Under the pieces are notes generated by a model. It was not told the DNA's origin, did not search any database, and was given only the letters and a program-made list of their open reading frames with translations. Below are positions 45,777 to 53,696 of a stretch of 64,000 nt of DNA, piece after piece. Every line of letters starts with the position of its first letter. Position 1 is the first letter of the stretch. This DNA comes from a virus, in IMG/VR virus record IMGVR_UViG_3300027668_000012, positions 1-64,000 of that record; one strand, given 5' to 3'. A program made the translations under genes and the position numbers.

Positions 45777-45798
45777 AAGATAACTGAATGGGATTGAA

Positions 45799-45999
45799 AT
45801 GAAAACCTTAAAAGAACTAAGAGCTGGACTTAAATCCACAAGTAAAAAGATTAATGGATACCCAGTTGTATTCACATCTAGTAAGCAAGGTATGATTGAT
45901 GTGTCTATAGACGGCGACAAGTTTGACACTTTTCCTAATCAAAAGACTGCTGAGAAAATGGCTAAAGAGTTCATCAAACAATTAAAGACAGGTAAGTAA
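45799..45999 (+). CDS. small protein in the gp68 position
   Basis: 66 residues, basic (KELRAGLKSTSKKINGYPVV, ending KEFIKQLKTGK). Stands where T4 has core gene 68, but it is much shorter than T4 gp68 (141) and no clear similarity can be judged by eye. Could be a prohead core or DNA-binding minor protein. Its stop is immediately followed by the start of the next gene. Confidence 0.5.
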   Translation: MKTLKELRAGLKSTSKKINGYPVVFTSSKQGMIDVSIDGDKFDTFPNQKTAEKMAKEFIKQLKTGK

Positions 46000-46290
46000 A
46001 TGGTAAACTTTGTAACACCCACAGGCGCAGAAATTGCAGCGGCTGTACACACTGACTCAGCTGGAGTGCCAGCATTATTGAATATAAATAAAGCCAGAAC
46101 AGTACGTTGTGTTAATACTAATGCAACCACAGCTTATCTTGTGACTATACAAACTGCTGGAAACGTACTTAAAGGATCAATGACATTAGCTCCTATGGAA
46201 TCTGTTGTCGTTATCAAAGCAAAGTCTGATGAGATATTTGCGGCAAATACAGCCGTAAAGCTTTCACCAGTAGATTTCCCTAGAGGATAA
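46000..46290 (+). CDS. small beta-rich protein between core genes and gp21
   Basis: 96 residues. Alternating hydrophobic pattern (TVRCVNTNATTAYLVTIQTA, MESVVVIKAKSDEIFAAN) suggests a small beta barrel or sandwich. Similar small proteins occur before gp21 in marine T4-like phages and might decorate the capsid, but I do not recognise a characterised family. No spacing from its upstream neighbour and 4 bases from gp21. Confidence 0.5.
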   Translation: MVNFVTPTGAEIAAAVHTDSAGVPALLNINKARTVRCVNTNATTAYLVTIQTAGNVLKGSMTLAPMESVVVIKAKSDEIFAANTAVKLSPVDFPRG

Positions 46291-46294
46291 TAGA

Positions 46295-46957
46295 ATGAAA
46301 CTGATTGCAGAATACACAGATAATAATCTTGAATGTTTTTCAGAGGCCAAAGCAGAAGGTGGTAAAGACCACTTTATTGAAGGCGTCTTTATGCAATCAG
46401 AATCAAAGAATAGAAATGGACGAGTTTATCCACGGAAGATCATGGAATCAGCCGTTAATAAATACGTTACAGAACAGGTAAAAACAAGACGTGCAGTTGG
46501 AGAACTTAACCATCCAGAAGGTCCCACTGTAAATCTTGATAAAGTTTCGCACATCATAGAAAGCCTTGATTGGAATGGAAATGATGTTGTAGGAAAAGCA
46601 CGCATATTGGAAACTCCTATGGGGCAGATTGTAAAAGGTCTTCTTGATGGTGGCGTTCAACTAGGTGTGTCAACTCGTGGTATGGGTAGTCTTGAGAATC
46701 GTAACGGCGTAATGTATGTCAAAGATGACTTCATTCTTAGTACAGTTGATATTGTACAAGATCCATCAGCTCCAACGGCTTTTGTCAATGGAATTATGGA
46801 AGGTGTGGAGTGGGTTTGGAACAACGGCATTATCGAATCTCAGGTAATTGAAAAAATGGAGACTGAAATTAAAAAGGCTTCTCGAACTGACCTCTATGAG
46901 GTACAGGCTCGTGAGTTTAAGAATTTCCTCTCGGAACTGAAAAATATAACTTATTAG
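46295..46957 (+). CDS. 21: prohead maturation protease gp21
   Basis: 220 residues (T4: 212). Serine protease of the herpesvirus-like prohead class: catalytic His H73 in GELNHPEG and Ser S126 in LGVSTRG, and VDIVQDPSAP nearby. It cuts gp22 and other core proteins and trims gp23 after assembly, normally at sites ending in Glu. FSEAKAEG near its N-terminus may be a self-cleavage site. Confidence 0.95.
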   Translation: MKLIAEYTDNNLECFSEAKAEGGKDHFIEGVFMQSESKNRNGRVYPRKIMESAVNKYVTEQVKTRRAVGELNHPEGPTVNLDKVSHIIESLDWNGNDVVGKARILETPMGQIVKGLLDGGVQLGVSTRGMGSLENRNGVMYVKDDFILSTVDIVQDPSAPTAFVNGIMEGVEWVWNNGIIESQVIEKMETEIKKASRTDLYEVQAREFKNFLSELKNITY

Positions 46958-46966
46958 GAGTCATAC

Positions 46967-47887
46967 ATGACTGATCAAATCCAAGACCAGGATGTGGTGC
47001 TCGACGAGAATGAAATCGAAGAAGCTCACGATCCGAAGAACGCAGAAGAAGCCTCAATAGCTTCAGTAAAAGCTGCAGAAGGCAAAAGCCCCAAAGCTAA
47101 AAAGCGCAAGGGCGACAAATCAAATTCAGCGAAAGCTGAAAAAATGGATAAAGTGGTAGCCACAGAAGCTGCAGACTTACAAGTAGACTTCCATGACGAA
47201 CTTAACTCATTAGTAGAATCTGAGGCAACTCTTTCAGGAGAGTTTAAAGCTAAAGCAACTATTATCTTTGAAGCTAATGTGAAAGCAAAGCTTGCAGAAG
47301 AAGTTGATCGTTTGGAAGAATCATATGCCACTCAACTTGATGAAGAAGTATCCGCTACTAAAGCAGAGCTTGTTGAAAAAGTTGATAGCTATCTCAACTA
47401 CGTTGTTGAAGCTTGGGTAGAAGAGAACCAATTGGCAATCCAATCAGGTCTCCGTGCGGAAATAGCAGAAGACTTTATGACAGGTTTAAAGACCTTGTTC
47501 ACTGAATCTTATGTAGACATCCCAGAAGCCAAAGTTGATCTAGTAGATGATCTTGCAGAAAGTGTTGATACATTATCAGCTAAATTAAACGAAGCTACAG
47601 AGCAATTACTTGCATCTAAAGCTGAAGTTGCACACCATTTACGTGAAGCGGCTATCCGTGAAGCGTCAAGTGATTTAGCTGACACACAAGTTGACAAATT
47701 ACGCACCATGGTTGAAGGTTACGATTTCGATAATGAATTTGCAAATAAAGTTGCAACCATTAAAGAATCTGTCTTTGCCAAAAAAGCTACAACAAGCGAA
47801 GAATTGATTGAAGATGACACAACTACTCAGGTAGAGTTATCAGAATCAATGCAGCGTTACGTTGCCGCAATCAAATCAACCCAGTAA
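46967..47887 (+). CDS. 22: prohead core scaffold gp22
   Basis: 306 residues (T4: 269). Highly charged, Ala/Glu/Lys-rich and mostly helical with long coiled-coil stretches (for example VDRLEESYATQLDEEVSATK). A Lys/Ala-rich N-terminal segment (SPKAKKRKGDKSN) follows an acidic start. It forms the internal scaffold around which gp23 assembles and is degraded by gp21 before packaging. Genes 21-22-23 keep the T4 order. Confidence 0.9.
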   Translation: MTDQIQDQDVVLDENEIEEAHDPKNAEEASIASVKAAEGKSPKAKKRKGDKSNSAKAEKMDKVVATEAADLQVDFHDELNSLVESEATLSGEFKAKATIIFEANVKAKLAEEVDRLEESYATQLDEEVSATKAELVEKVDSYLNYVVEAWVEENQLAIQSGLRAEIAEDFMTGLKTLFTESYVDIPEAKVDLVDDLAESVDTLSAKLNEATEQLLASKAEVAHHLREAAIREASSDLADTQVDKLRTMVEGYDFDNEFANKVATIKESVFAKKATTSEELIEDDTTTQVELSESMQRYVAAIKSTQ

Positions 47888-47911
47888 ATTTAATTAATAG
47901 GAATACATCCA

Positions 47912-49267
47912 ATGATGGAATCATATGACAGTTTAGTCAAAAAATGGGCACCAGTTCTTAATGAAGAATCTGCGCCTTCAATCAAAGACAAGCATCGCCG
48001 TTCGGTTACTGCTGTCACTTTAGAAAACCAAGAGAAAGCACTAAATGAAGAGCGTGCTCAATCAGGTTTCTTAGCGGAAACACCAAACAACGTTGGTTCT
48101 TCTGCAGCTAATTGGGATCCAGTTTTAATCTCTTTAGTACGTCGTTCAATGCCAAACATGATCGCATACGATTTATGTGGTGTACAGCCAATGACAGGTC
48201 CAACTGGCTTGATCTTTGCAATGAAGTCACGTTATACAGCTGGTACAACTGGTTCAACAGAAGCTTTATTCAACGAAGCAGATACAGTATTCTCTGGTGA
48301 CTCAAGTGTGACACAAAGTGCTGGTGCATCTGGCTTAAATGGTTTAACAGATGACTCGTCTGCAACTTCTGGTGTAGCTAATTCATACAACCTAAAAGAC
48401 AGCTCAATCAACAATGAGCGTACAGGTCCAATATTTGCTGGTGGTATGCCAACAGGCGACGCAGAAGGATTAGGTAGCACAGCTTCTACTTTCAACGAGA
48501 TGGGTTTCACAATTGAAAAAGCTACTGTGACTGCAAAATCACGTGCTTTGAAAGCTGAATACTCATTAGAGCTTGCACAAGACTTGAAAGCAATTCACGG
48601 CTTAGACGCTGAAACTGAATTAGCTAACATCTTGTCAACAGAAATCTTAGCTGAGATTAACCGCGAAGTAATTCGTTCAATCAACAGCCAAGCTAAAACT
48701 GGTGCATTGTCAACTAACGTTGCTATCCAAGGTATCTTTGACTTGTCAACAGATGCAGATGGTCGTTGGTCAGTAGAGAAGTTCAAAGGTTTGATCATGC
48801 AGATCGAACGTGAAGCTAACGTAATTGCAAAAGAAACACGTCGCGGCAAGGGTAACTTCATCCTATGTTCATCTGACGTAGCTTCTGCATTAGCGGCTTC
48901 TGGTATGTTGGATTATACTCCAGCATTGTCAGTAGATCTACAAGTAGACGATACAGGCAACACATTCGCTGGTGTTATGAATGGTCGTACACGTGTGTAC
49001 ATCGATCCATATGCAGTTGCAGATTACGTAACTGTAGGCTATAAAGGTACAAACGCATACGATGCTGGTATCTTCTATTGCCCATACGTACCATTAACTA
49101 TGGTTCGTGCAGTTGGTGAGAATGACTTCCAACCGAAAATCGGATTTAAGACACGCTACGGCATGGTCTCAAACCCATTCGTTGGTTCAACACCAAATGA
49201 CGGATTAGCTACTGCTAAGACTAACCAATACTACCGAATCTTCCGTGTAGACAACATCCTACAGTAA
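47912..49267 (+). CDS. 23: major capsid protein gp23
   Basis: 451 residues (T4: 521). HK97-fold capsid protein with VGVQPMTGPTG-type core (here CGVQPMTGPTGLIFAMKSRY) and the C-terminal PFVGSTPNDGLATAKTNQYY block. A gp21 site FLAE/T is visible at residues 53-57, so the mature protein should start near residue 57. Two ATGs in tandem open the frame. Ends just before a double terminator. Confidence 0.97.
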   Translation: MMESYDSLVKKWAPVLNEESAPSIKDKHRRSVTAVTLENQEKALNEERAQSGFLAETPNNVGSSAANWDPVLISLVRRSMPNMIAYDLCGVQPMTGPTGLIFAMKSRYTAGTTGSTEALFNEADTVFSGDSSVTQSAGASGLNGLTDDSSATSGVANSYNLKDSSINNERTGPIFAGGMPTGDAEGLGSTASTFNEMGFTIEKATVTAKSRALKAEYSLELAQDLKAIHGLDAETELANILSTEILAEINREVIRSINSQAKTGALSTNVAIQGIFDLSTDADGRWSVEKFKGLIMQIEREANVIAKETRRGKGNFILCSSDVASALAASGMLDYTPALSVDLQVDDTGNTFAGVMNGRTRVYIDPYAVADYVTVGYKGTNAYDAGIFYCPYVPLTMVRAVGENDFQPKIGFKTRYGMVSNPFVGSTPNDGLATAKTNQYYRIFRVDNILQ

Positions 49268-49274
49268 GAAATAC

Positions 49275-49303
49275 AAAAAAGGGATAGGTGTTTAACCTAT
49301 CCC
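49275..49303 (-). terminator. intrinsic terminator for the leftward early island
   Basis: GGGATAGGT/ACCTATCCC (49281-49303, 9 bp, 5-base loop). Read on the minus strand the stem is followed by six T (49280-49275), so it ends transcription coming from 49.3-50.3 kb. Confidence 0.75.
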
Positions 49304-49311
49304 ACTTAATT

Positions 49312-49337
49312 AAAGCTCACTTCGGTGGGCTTTTTTT
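49312..49337 (+). terminator. intrinsic terminator after gp23
   Basis: AAAGCTCAC (49312-49320), TTCG tetraloop, GTGGGCTTT (49325-49333) and a T-run to 49337. A strong rho-independent terminator for the head operon. Confidence 0.9.
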
Positions 49338-49527
49338 ATGTCTTACTACCATTATATTTTTTGTAATACACCTCATTCTTTTTGTCTTCTTTAAACCTTT
49401 GTGATCCAGTGACAGTGTGTCCAGTTTTAATTTTTGTGACAGCATTGTTTTTTAAGAATTCAGCAATAAGTATACTTTCTTTAGTTGTAACCTCATCTCT
49501 TGGTTTAATTTTATATGCAGAACTCAT
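49336..49527 (-). CDS. small hypothetical protein (63 aa)
   Basis: Unrecognised, basic. The start at 49527 is preferred over an upstream in-frame ATG because AGGAA lies just upstream and the ATG overlaps the stop of the previous gene (TAATG). Ends HTVTGSQRFKEDKKN... with a Lys/Tyr-rich tail. Last gene of the leftward early island, ending inside the terminator zone. Confidence 0.5.
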   Translation of the reverse strand: MSSAYKIKPRDEVTTKESILIAEFLKNNAVTKIKTGHTVTGSQRFKEDKKNEVYYKKYNGSKT

Positions 49528-49676
49528 TATTTTGTTCCTTCTAAGAATGATTGCACCATATACCATTTACCTGATATATGGTGTGTTGAATGTAACTCAC
49601 GTGCCTCACTGTATGTCAAGCCAGATGTCTTTTCTGTAGACCATTTACTACTAGCAATCACCGACCAACTTCTCAT
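49527..49676 (-). CDS. small hypothetical protein (49 aa)
   Basis: A 49-residue frame starting MRSWSVIASSKWSTEK and ending SFLEGTK. Its ATG overlaps the stop of the gene above (ATGA) and its stop overlaps the start of the gene below (TAATG). Such tight coupling on both sides argues that it is real despite its size. It is Trp/Ser/His-rich, with no known family. Confidence 0.5.
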   Translation of the reverse strand: MRSWSVIASSKWSTEKTSGLTYSEARELHSTHHISGKWYMVQSFLEGTK

Positions 49677-49981
49677 GCTACAACTCCTGTCCTACACATC
49701 TCACGCACCTTTTCATGGTCGATGATATGAGCCGCATGATTATCACACTCGGATCGCTTATTGCCCATAGGCGTATATGTTTGACGCGCAATCACGCCAG
49801 CATCTATCAGCTTTTCCATATCCAAGTAGTATTTCACATCTGCTTTAGAGCAGCTAGAATGAAAACCTTTCTTAATGTAGATTTCAGGAGCTACTACGAT
49901 TTGATCATAGGTTCTCCAATATGCGTCATAATAAGAGACTGCATATGAAAGAGCTTCACGTTGAGACTTAAGTAACTTCAT
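49673..49981 (-). CDS. hypothetical protein (102 aa)
   Basis: Unrecognised. N-terminal REALSYAVSYYDAYWRTYDQ is a Tyr-rich helix. The middle resembles a small winged-helix pattern (KADVKYYLDMEKLIDAGVIA), with Cys residues at 44, 79 and 96. Starts behind a consensus sigma70 promoter. Early accessory gene, possibly host takeover, by context only. Confidence 0.55.
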   Translation of the reverse strand: MKLLKSQREALSYAVSYYDAYWRTYDQIVVAPEIYIKKGFHSSCSKADVKYYLDMEKLIDAGVIARQTYTPMGNKRSECDNHAAHIIDHEKVREMCRTGVVA

Positions 49982-50023
49982 CTATAATCCTCCAAGATTA
50001 TTAAAAATTTAACTCACATTATC

Positions 50024-50052
50024 TTTATATCACATATGATTTTATTTGTCAA
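50024..50052 (-). promoter_or_regulatory. sigma70 early promoter (TTGACA-17-TATAAA)
   Basis: Minus strand TTGACA (50047-50052), 17 bp, TATAAA (50024-50029), upstream of the 102-residue gene. Confidence 0.75.
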
Positions 50053-50058
50053 CACATA

Positions 50059-50268
50059 CTATTTCATGTACCAACGTTCAATGTGGGCTTCTCCATTCCA
50101 TCCTTCGAAGTATCGGACAGTCCATGCACGATCATCATTGTCATCTCGATATACTTCTTGACCTTCTTCACCACAATATTTTAGTGCTACTACAGTTGCT
50201 TTTTTCCAACTAGTGAAAACACTAATGATACCATCTTGTGAACCTGTTACAATATAAGCATTTGACAT
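50059..50268 (-). CDS. small hypothetical protein (69 aa)
   Basis: Unrecognised. The start at 50268 (MSNAYIVTGSQDG) is chosen because an AGGAA site precedes it and because the longer frame would start upstream of the promoter -10. A beta-alpha-beta pattern (AYIVTGSQDGIISVFTSWKK, then YRDDNDDRAWTVRYFEGW) suggests a compact small domain. The adjacent 63-residue protein also begins MS(S/N)AY, perhaps a distant relation. Confidence 0.55.
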   Translation of the reverse strand: MSNAYIVTGSQDGIISVFTSWKKATVVALKYCGEEGQEVYRDDNDDRAWTVRYFEGWNGEAHIERWYMK

Positions 50269-50296
50269 AATACATTTCCTTATTGTTTCTATAATC

Positions 50297-50324
50297 TTTA
50301 TATAGAAAACTAGGATAATGTCAA
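50297..50324 (-). promoter_or_regulatory. sigma70 early promoter (TTGACA-16-TATAAA)
   Basis: Minus strand TTGACA (50319-50324), 16 bp, TATAAA (50297-50302), upstream of the 69-residue gene. Confidence 0.7.
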
Positions 50325-50365
50325 CTACTATTTTCATTGTTTCAAATAAACCCTTTAATTTACCT

Positions 50366-50373
50366 TATAAATA
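50366..50373 (+). promoter_or_regulatory. T4-type late promoter box for gp3-like gene
   Basis: Exact TATAAATA 27 bases before the gp3-like gene, diverging from the early island. Confidence 0.7.
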
Positions 50374-50400
50374 TAAGTGTAAGAAAAATAGGATACGATT

Positions 50401-50961
50401 ATGCCTCAGTTAAATCCAGTTAATACAAGTGTCTTGAATCCAAAAAAGAACATAAGCACTTTGACAACTACTAACTTTTTACAGCCAACAGGCTTTAAGA
50501 TGTTGATCAATCGTAAGAATTTTCCAAACTTAGAATACTTTGCGCAATCGTTTACGCATCCTGACATGACTGCATCTGCTGTAGAGTTACCATATTCACG
50601 TGTGAGTTCAGTGCCTTTTGCACCAGATAAAATATCATTCGGAGAGCTTAGTGTTAATGTTATCCTTGATGAAGAATTAAATTCATATCAAGAGATGCAG
50701 AATTGGCTTGAGAGATTAGTAGAAACAAAAGAAAAAAGACCTATGGGATTAAGTGGTACTGTGGACTATGATGTTAGCCCACCAACGTATGCAGACATTA
50801 CATTGTCAGTATTATCAAGTGCCAATAACACACTCAAACAAATAAGATATATAGACTGTATGCCAACATCGATAGGCTCTGTAAACTTTGAAGCGGTGTC
50901 TACTGAACAAAACATTGCATATCCTGTTAACTTCAGGTATACTTACTTTGAAATTAGATAA
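50401..50961 (+). CDS. tail-tube-fold protein, probable gp3-type tail completion
   Basis: 186 residues (T4 gp3: 176). Tube-like pattern: FKMLINRKNFPNLEYFAQSF, a central VNVILDEELNSYQEMQNWLE strand-helix unit and the C-terminal IAYPVNFRYTYFEIR strand. In marine T4-like phages a gp3 tail completion gene stands between gp23 and uvsY, exactly this position. Its role would be capping the finished tube. The fold is well supported; the gp3 name rests mainly on gene order. Confidence 0.6.
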   Translation: MPQLNPVNTSVLNPKKNISTLTTTNFLQPTGFKMLINRKNFPNLEYFAQSFTHPDMTASAVELPYSRVSSVPFAPDKISFGELSVNVILDEELNSYQEMQNWLERLVETKEKRPMGLSGTVDYDVSPPTYADITLSVLSSANNTLKQIRYIDCMPTSIGSVNFEAVSTEQNIAYPVNFRYTYFEIR

Positions 50962-50977
50962 AATATGAAGGATTATT

Positions 50978-51421
50978 ATGATAGACTTAAATGTGATTTT
51001 AGATATGTGGCAAGAAGATTGCCAAATTAATACAAAGCTAGACGAAGCTTCAAGACTTACCCCAAAACTACACGCCAAGTATTTGAGACTTCTCTCAGAG
51101 GCTAAACTGATGTCTAAGAGATCAGAACAATCTCAAAAGATATTACTAAAGCAAAAATGGCTTTACTATAATGGTAAAATGTCTGGCGATGATATTGTGG
51201 CTAATGGTTGGGAGTACGATCCTTTTCATGGTCTTAAAGTATTAAAGGGTGAAATGGACTACTACTATAACGCTGATACTGATATTCAAAAATCAATAGA
51301 GAAACTTGAGTATTGGAAAACTGTTATAAGTACCTTGAGTGAAATAGTATCTAATATTAATTGGCGACATCAGACAATTGGTAATATGATTAAATGGAAA
51401 ACTTTTGAAGCAGGTGGATAA
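50978..51421 (+). CDS. uvsY: recombination mediator UvsY
   Basis: 147 residues (T4: 137). Helical protein with YYNGKMSGDDI where T4 has YYSGRGDGDE, and a matching C-terminal end KTFEAGG (T4: RAFEAGK). UvsY loads recombinase UvsX onto gp32-covered single strands. uvsX is not in this window. It overlaps the next small gene by one base. Confidence 0.9.
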   Translation: MIDLNVILDMWQEDCQINTKLDEASRLTPKLHAKYLRLLSEAKLMSKRSEQSQKILLKQKWLYYNGKMSGDDIVANGWEYDPFHGLKVLKGEMDYYYNADTDIQKSIEKLEYWKTVISTLSEIVSNINWRHQTIGNMIKWKTFEAGG

Positions 51422-51672
51422 TGAGTAAGCACAACGATACATTTAAATTAGATGTAGAAGATTTGGATATTATAGATCACGCATTACGAATGTACGTGGC
51501 AAAGCTGTCCAGAAGGTATACCCTTGATGTAACTCCAACAGACGCAAATGTGCGAGTGTATGGTGAAGGTCGTGCTGAAGGTACTGAGCTTAGTAAGATA
51601 GAAAATCTCCTAGGTAGACTACACGATCAGAAACAATGGTACAGACCAAAAGGTTCTTATATTAGTGGCTGA
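51421..51672 (+). CDS. small conserved protein between uvsY and uvsW
   Basis: 83 residues, charged and helical (FKLDVEDLDIIDHALRMYVA, then a basic SRRYTLDV and RLHDQKQWYRPKG). Genes of this size are common between uvsY and uvsW in marine T4-like phages, but no function is known to me. It overlaps UvsW by 8 bases. Confidence 0.6.
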   Translation: MSKHNDTFKLDVEDLDIIDHALRMYVAKLSRRYTLDVTPTDANVRVYGEGRAEGTELSKIENLLGRLHDQKQWYRPKGSYISG

Positions 51673-53140
51673 TATTACATTAGAGCTTAAAGACTATAGC
51701 ATGCTCACGATAGACTGTGACCTTGGTATTGCTCAAGAGCTAAGTGATTACTTTTCCTTTTTTGTACCAGGTTACAAATTTATGCCAGCCTTTAAAGCAA
51801 AGGTTTGGGACGGAAAGATACGTCTATACAATTCTATGAATGGCGAGTTGTCTTCTGGACTTTACGTTTATGTTATTAAGTTCTGTGCAGAGCGTAAGTA
51901 TAGCATGGATACAATAGAGACCGCGTATGGGCTTCCAGCGGTGTTAGACGAGATAAATGAAGACCATTTGCTAGAGTTCTACAATTTATTGAATATGCCG
52001 TACACGCCTAGAGAATATCAGCACGATGCAGTTATGATTGGCCTTAGACGTAAGAACGCTATTCTACTATCTCCAACTGGTTCAGGTAAATCTTTAATCA
52101 TGTATATTTTAATGAGGTATATTTTAGCAACGTGTAAGAACAAAATACTTATTATTGTTCCTACAACATCGTTGGTTGAACAGTTGTATAAAGATGTTTC
52201 TGATTATGGATACGATGCTGATGCAAAAGTTCATAGAATATATTCTGGTAAAGATAAAGATACTAATAAACGTGTGATAATTTCTACATGGCAATCGATA
52301 TATAAAATGCCACGTAAATGGTTTCATCAGTTTGATGCGATATTTGGTGATGAGTGTCATGGATTTAAATCAAAGTCTTTGTCGTCTATTATGAACAAGG
52401 CAGTAGAAGCAAAATATAGATTTGGTCTTACAGGAACTTTAGATGGTACACAGACACACAAGCTAGTGTTAGAAGGTTTGTTTGGTCCTGTCTACCAAGT
52501 CACAAAAACAAAGACGTTACAAGATGCTGGAGACCTTGCTCAATTAAAAATTACTATGTTGATGTTGAAGTATGCAGACGAAACAAGACTTGATAATACA
52601 AATAACGATTATCAAAAGGAAATAGAATTTATAATAAAGCATGAAGGACGTAATAAATTTATACGTAACCTTGCCTTAAATCAAAAGGGCAACACTCTAG
52701 TATTGTATCTAAGAGTAGAAGGTCATGGAAAACCTTTGTTTGATATGATACAGGCTAAAGCATCAGAAGGTCGTAAGGTATTCTTTGTTTCTGGTGACGT
52801 TGATGCCAAAGTAAGAGAAACTATTAGAGGGATTGTTGAAACGCAATCTGATGCTATCATTGTGGCTTCTCTAGGGACGTTTTCTACTGGTATAAATATA
52901 CGTAACCTACACAATATAGTGTTCGCATCACCGAGTAAATCACAAATCAAGGTGTTACAATCTATTGGGCGTGGGCTTCGTAAGTCAGATAATGACACGA
53001 CTACACAGTTGTTTGATATAGCAGACGACTTACATTGGAAAGCAAAGAAGAACTTCACGCTCTTACATTCGGCTGAAAGAGTTAAGATTTATCATAAAGA
53101 ACAATTTGATTATAAAATAGTACAGGTGGACATAGAATGA
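51665..53140 (+). CDS. uvsW: DNA/RNA helicase UvsW
   Basis: 491 residues. SF2 helicase with N-terminal accessory domain (1-110), Walker A SPTGSGKS (136-143), DECH box (229-232 in FGDECHGF), GLTGTLDG and the C-terminal motif QSIGRGLRKSDN. UvsW unwinds R-loops and branched DNA and shuts down origin use in favour of recombination-dependent replication in T4. GTG start inside the preceding gene; overlaps the next gene by 4 bases. Confidence 0.93.
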   Translation: MADITLELKDYSMLTIDCDLGIAQELSDYFSFFVPGYKFMPAFKAKVWDGKIRLYNSMNGELSSGLYVYVIKFCAERKYSMDTIETAYGLPAVLDEINEDHLLEFYNLLNMPYTPREYQHDAVMIGLRRKNAILLSPTGSGKSLIMYILMRYILATCKNKILIIVPTTSLVEQLYKDVSDYGYDADAKVHRIYSGKDKDTNKRVIISTWQSIYKMPRKWFHQFDAIFGDECHGFKSKSLSSIMNKAVEAKYRFGLTGTLDGTQTHKLVLEGLFGPVYQVTKTKTLQDAGDLAQLKITMLMLKYADETRLDNTNNDYQKEIEFIIKHEGRNKFIRNLALNQKGNTLVLYLRVEGHGKPLFDMIQAKASEGRKVFFVSGDVDAKVRETIRGIVETQSDAIIVASLGTFSTGINIRNLHNIVFASPSKSQIKVLQSIGRGLRKSDNDTTTQLFDIADDLHWKAKKNFTLLHSAERVKIYHKEQFDYKIVQVDIE

Positions 53141-53550
53141 AACACATAAAGCATATGAAGTTAGGTGATGGTACAGAGATCGTTGCTGACATAGTAGAAT
53201 GGCCTACCGAAGAAGAACACTCATTTGTAATTAAAAATGTGTATGAGATTCATTGTGTAGATAATGAATTGACTGGTAGGTTCTTTCAGTTTAGAACATG
53301 GATGGTATACCAAGATCAGCAACAACTACAGGTATTAAACCCTGATTTTGTTATGGCAGAAGCCAACCCCACACAAGAACTCCTCAAGCACTACTATAAT
53401 GCAATCGAAGCAAAAGAGCTGACCGATGAAGAATTGGCACAGCGTATGAAAGAAATAAGTGGCTTTAAAATAACACATGAAGACGAAGAGATTACCGAAG
53501 AAAAAGATACAGACAATATTTTATCCTTTCCTGGAAAGACAGTACACTAG
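53137..53550 (+). CDS. conserved hypothetical protein between uvsW and gp55
   Basis: 137 residues. N-terminal LGDGTEIVADIVEWPTEEEH gives a small Sm/SH3-like beta pattern, and the block FFQFRTWMVYQ (around 50-60) followed by a helical, acidic C-terminus recurs in marine T4-like phages. Function unknown. Its start overlaps the uvsW stop (ATGA). A strong leftward promoter downstream would produce RNA antisense to it. Confidence 0.65.
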   Translation: MKHIKHMKLGDGTEIVADIVEWPTEEEHSFVIKNVYEIHCVDNELTGRFFQFRTWMVYQDQQQLQVLNPDFVMAEANPTQELLKHYYNAIEAKELTDEELAQRMKEISGFKITHEDEEITEEKDTDNILSFPGKTVH

Positions 53551-53611
53551 GTATATACTACCCTTCAATACATTACTTCTTTATTATATACACGTTTGAA
53601 CAATCTGTCAA
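53551..53611 (-). repeat. intergenic repeat copy B (partner at 13603-13663)
   Basis: Same 61-base architecture as copy A, with a one-base indel, a shared identical 25-base core and shared flanking GTATATACT and TGTCAA. Confidence 0.8.
53583..53611 (-). promoter_or_regulatory. consensus sigma70 promoter, leftward, antisense to the uvsW-side gene
   Basis: Minus strand TTGACA (53606-53611), 17 bp, TATAAT (53583-53588): a perfect match. It diverges from the rightward gp55 promoter at 53646-53674. No leftward gene lies within 3 kb. Confidence 0.75.
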
Positions 53612-53645
53612 TAGCTAAATGAAGTGAGAAAAACCAATTTAAGGG

Positions 53646-53674
53646 TTTACAGTTTATTATTAATGGTTTATAAT
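53646..53674 (+). promoter_or_regulatory. sigma70 promoter for gp55 (TTTACA-17-TATAAT)
   Basis: TTTACA (53646-53651), 17 bp, TATAAT (53669-53674), 22 bases upstream of gp55. Fits early or middle expression of the late sigma factor. Confidence 0.75.
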
Positions 53675-53696
53675 TGAAAGAACATTAGGAGTTATC

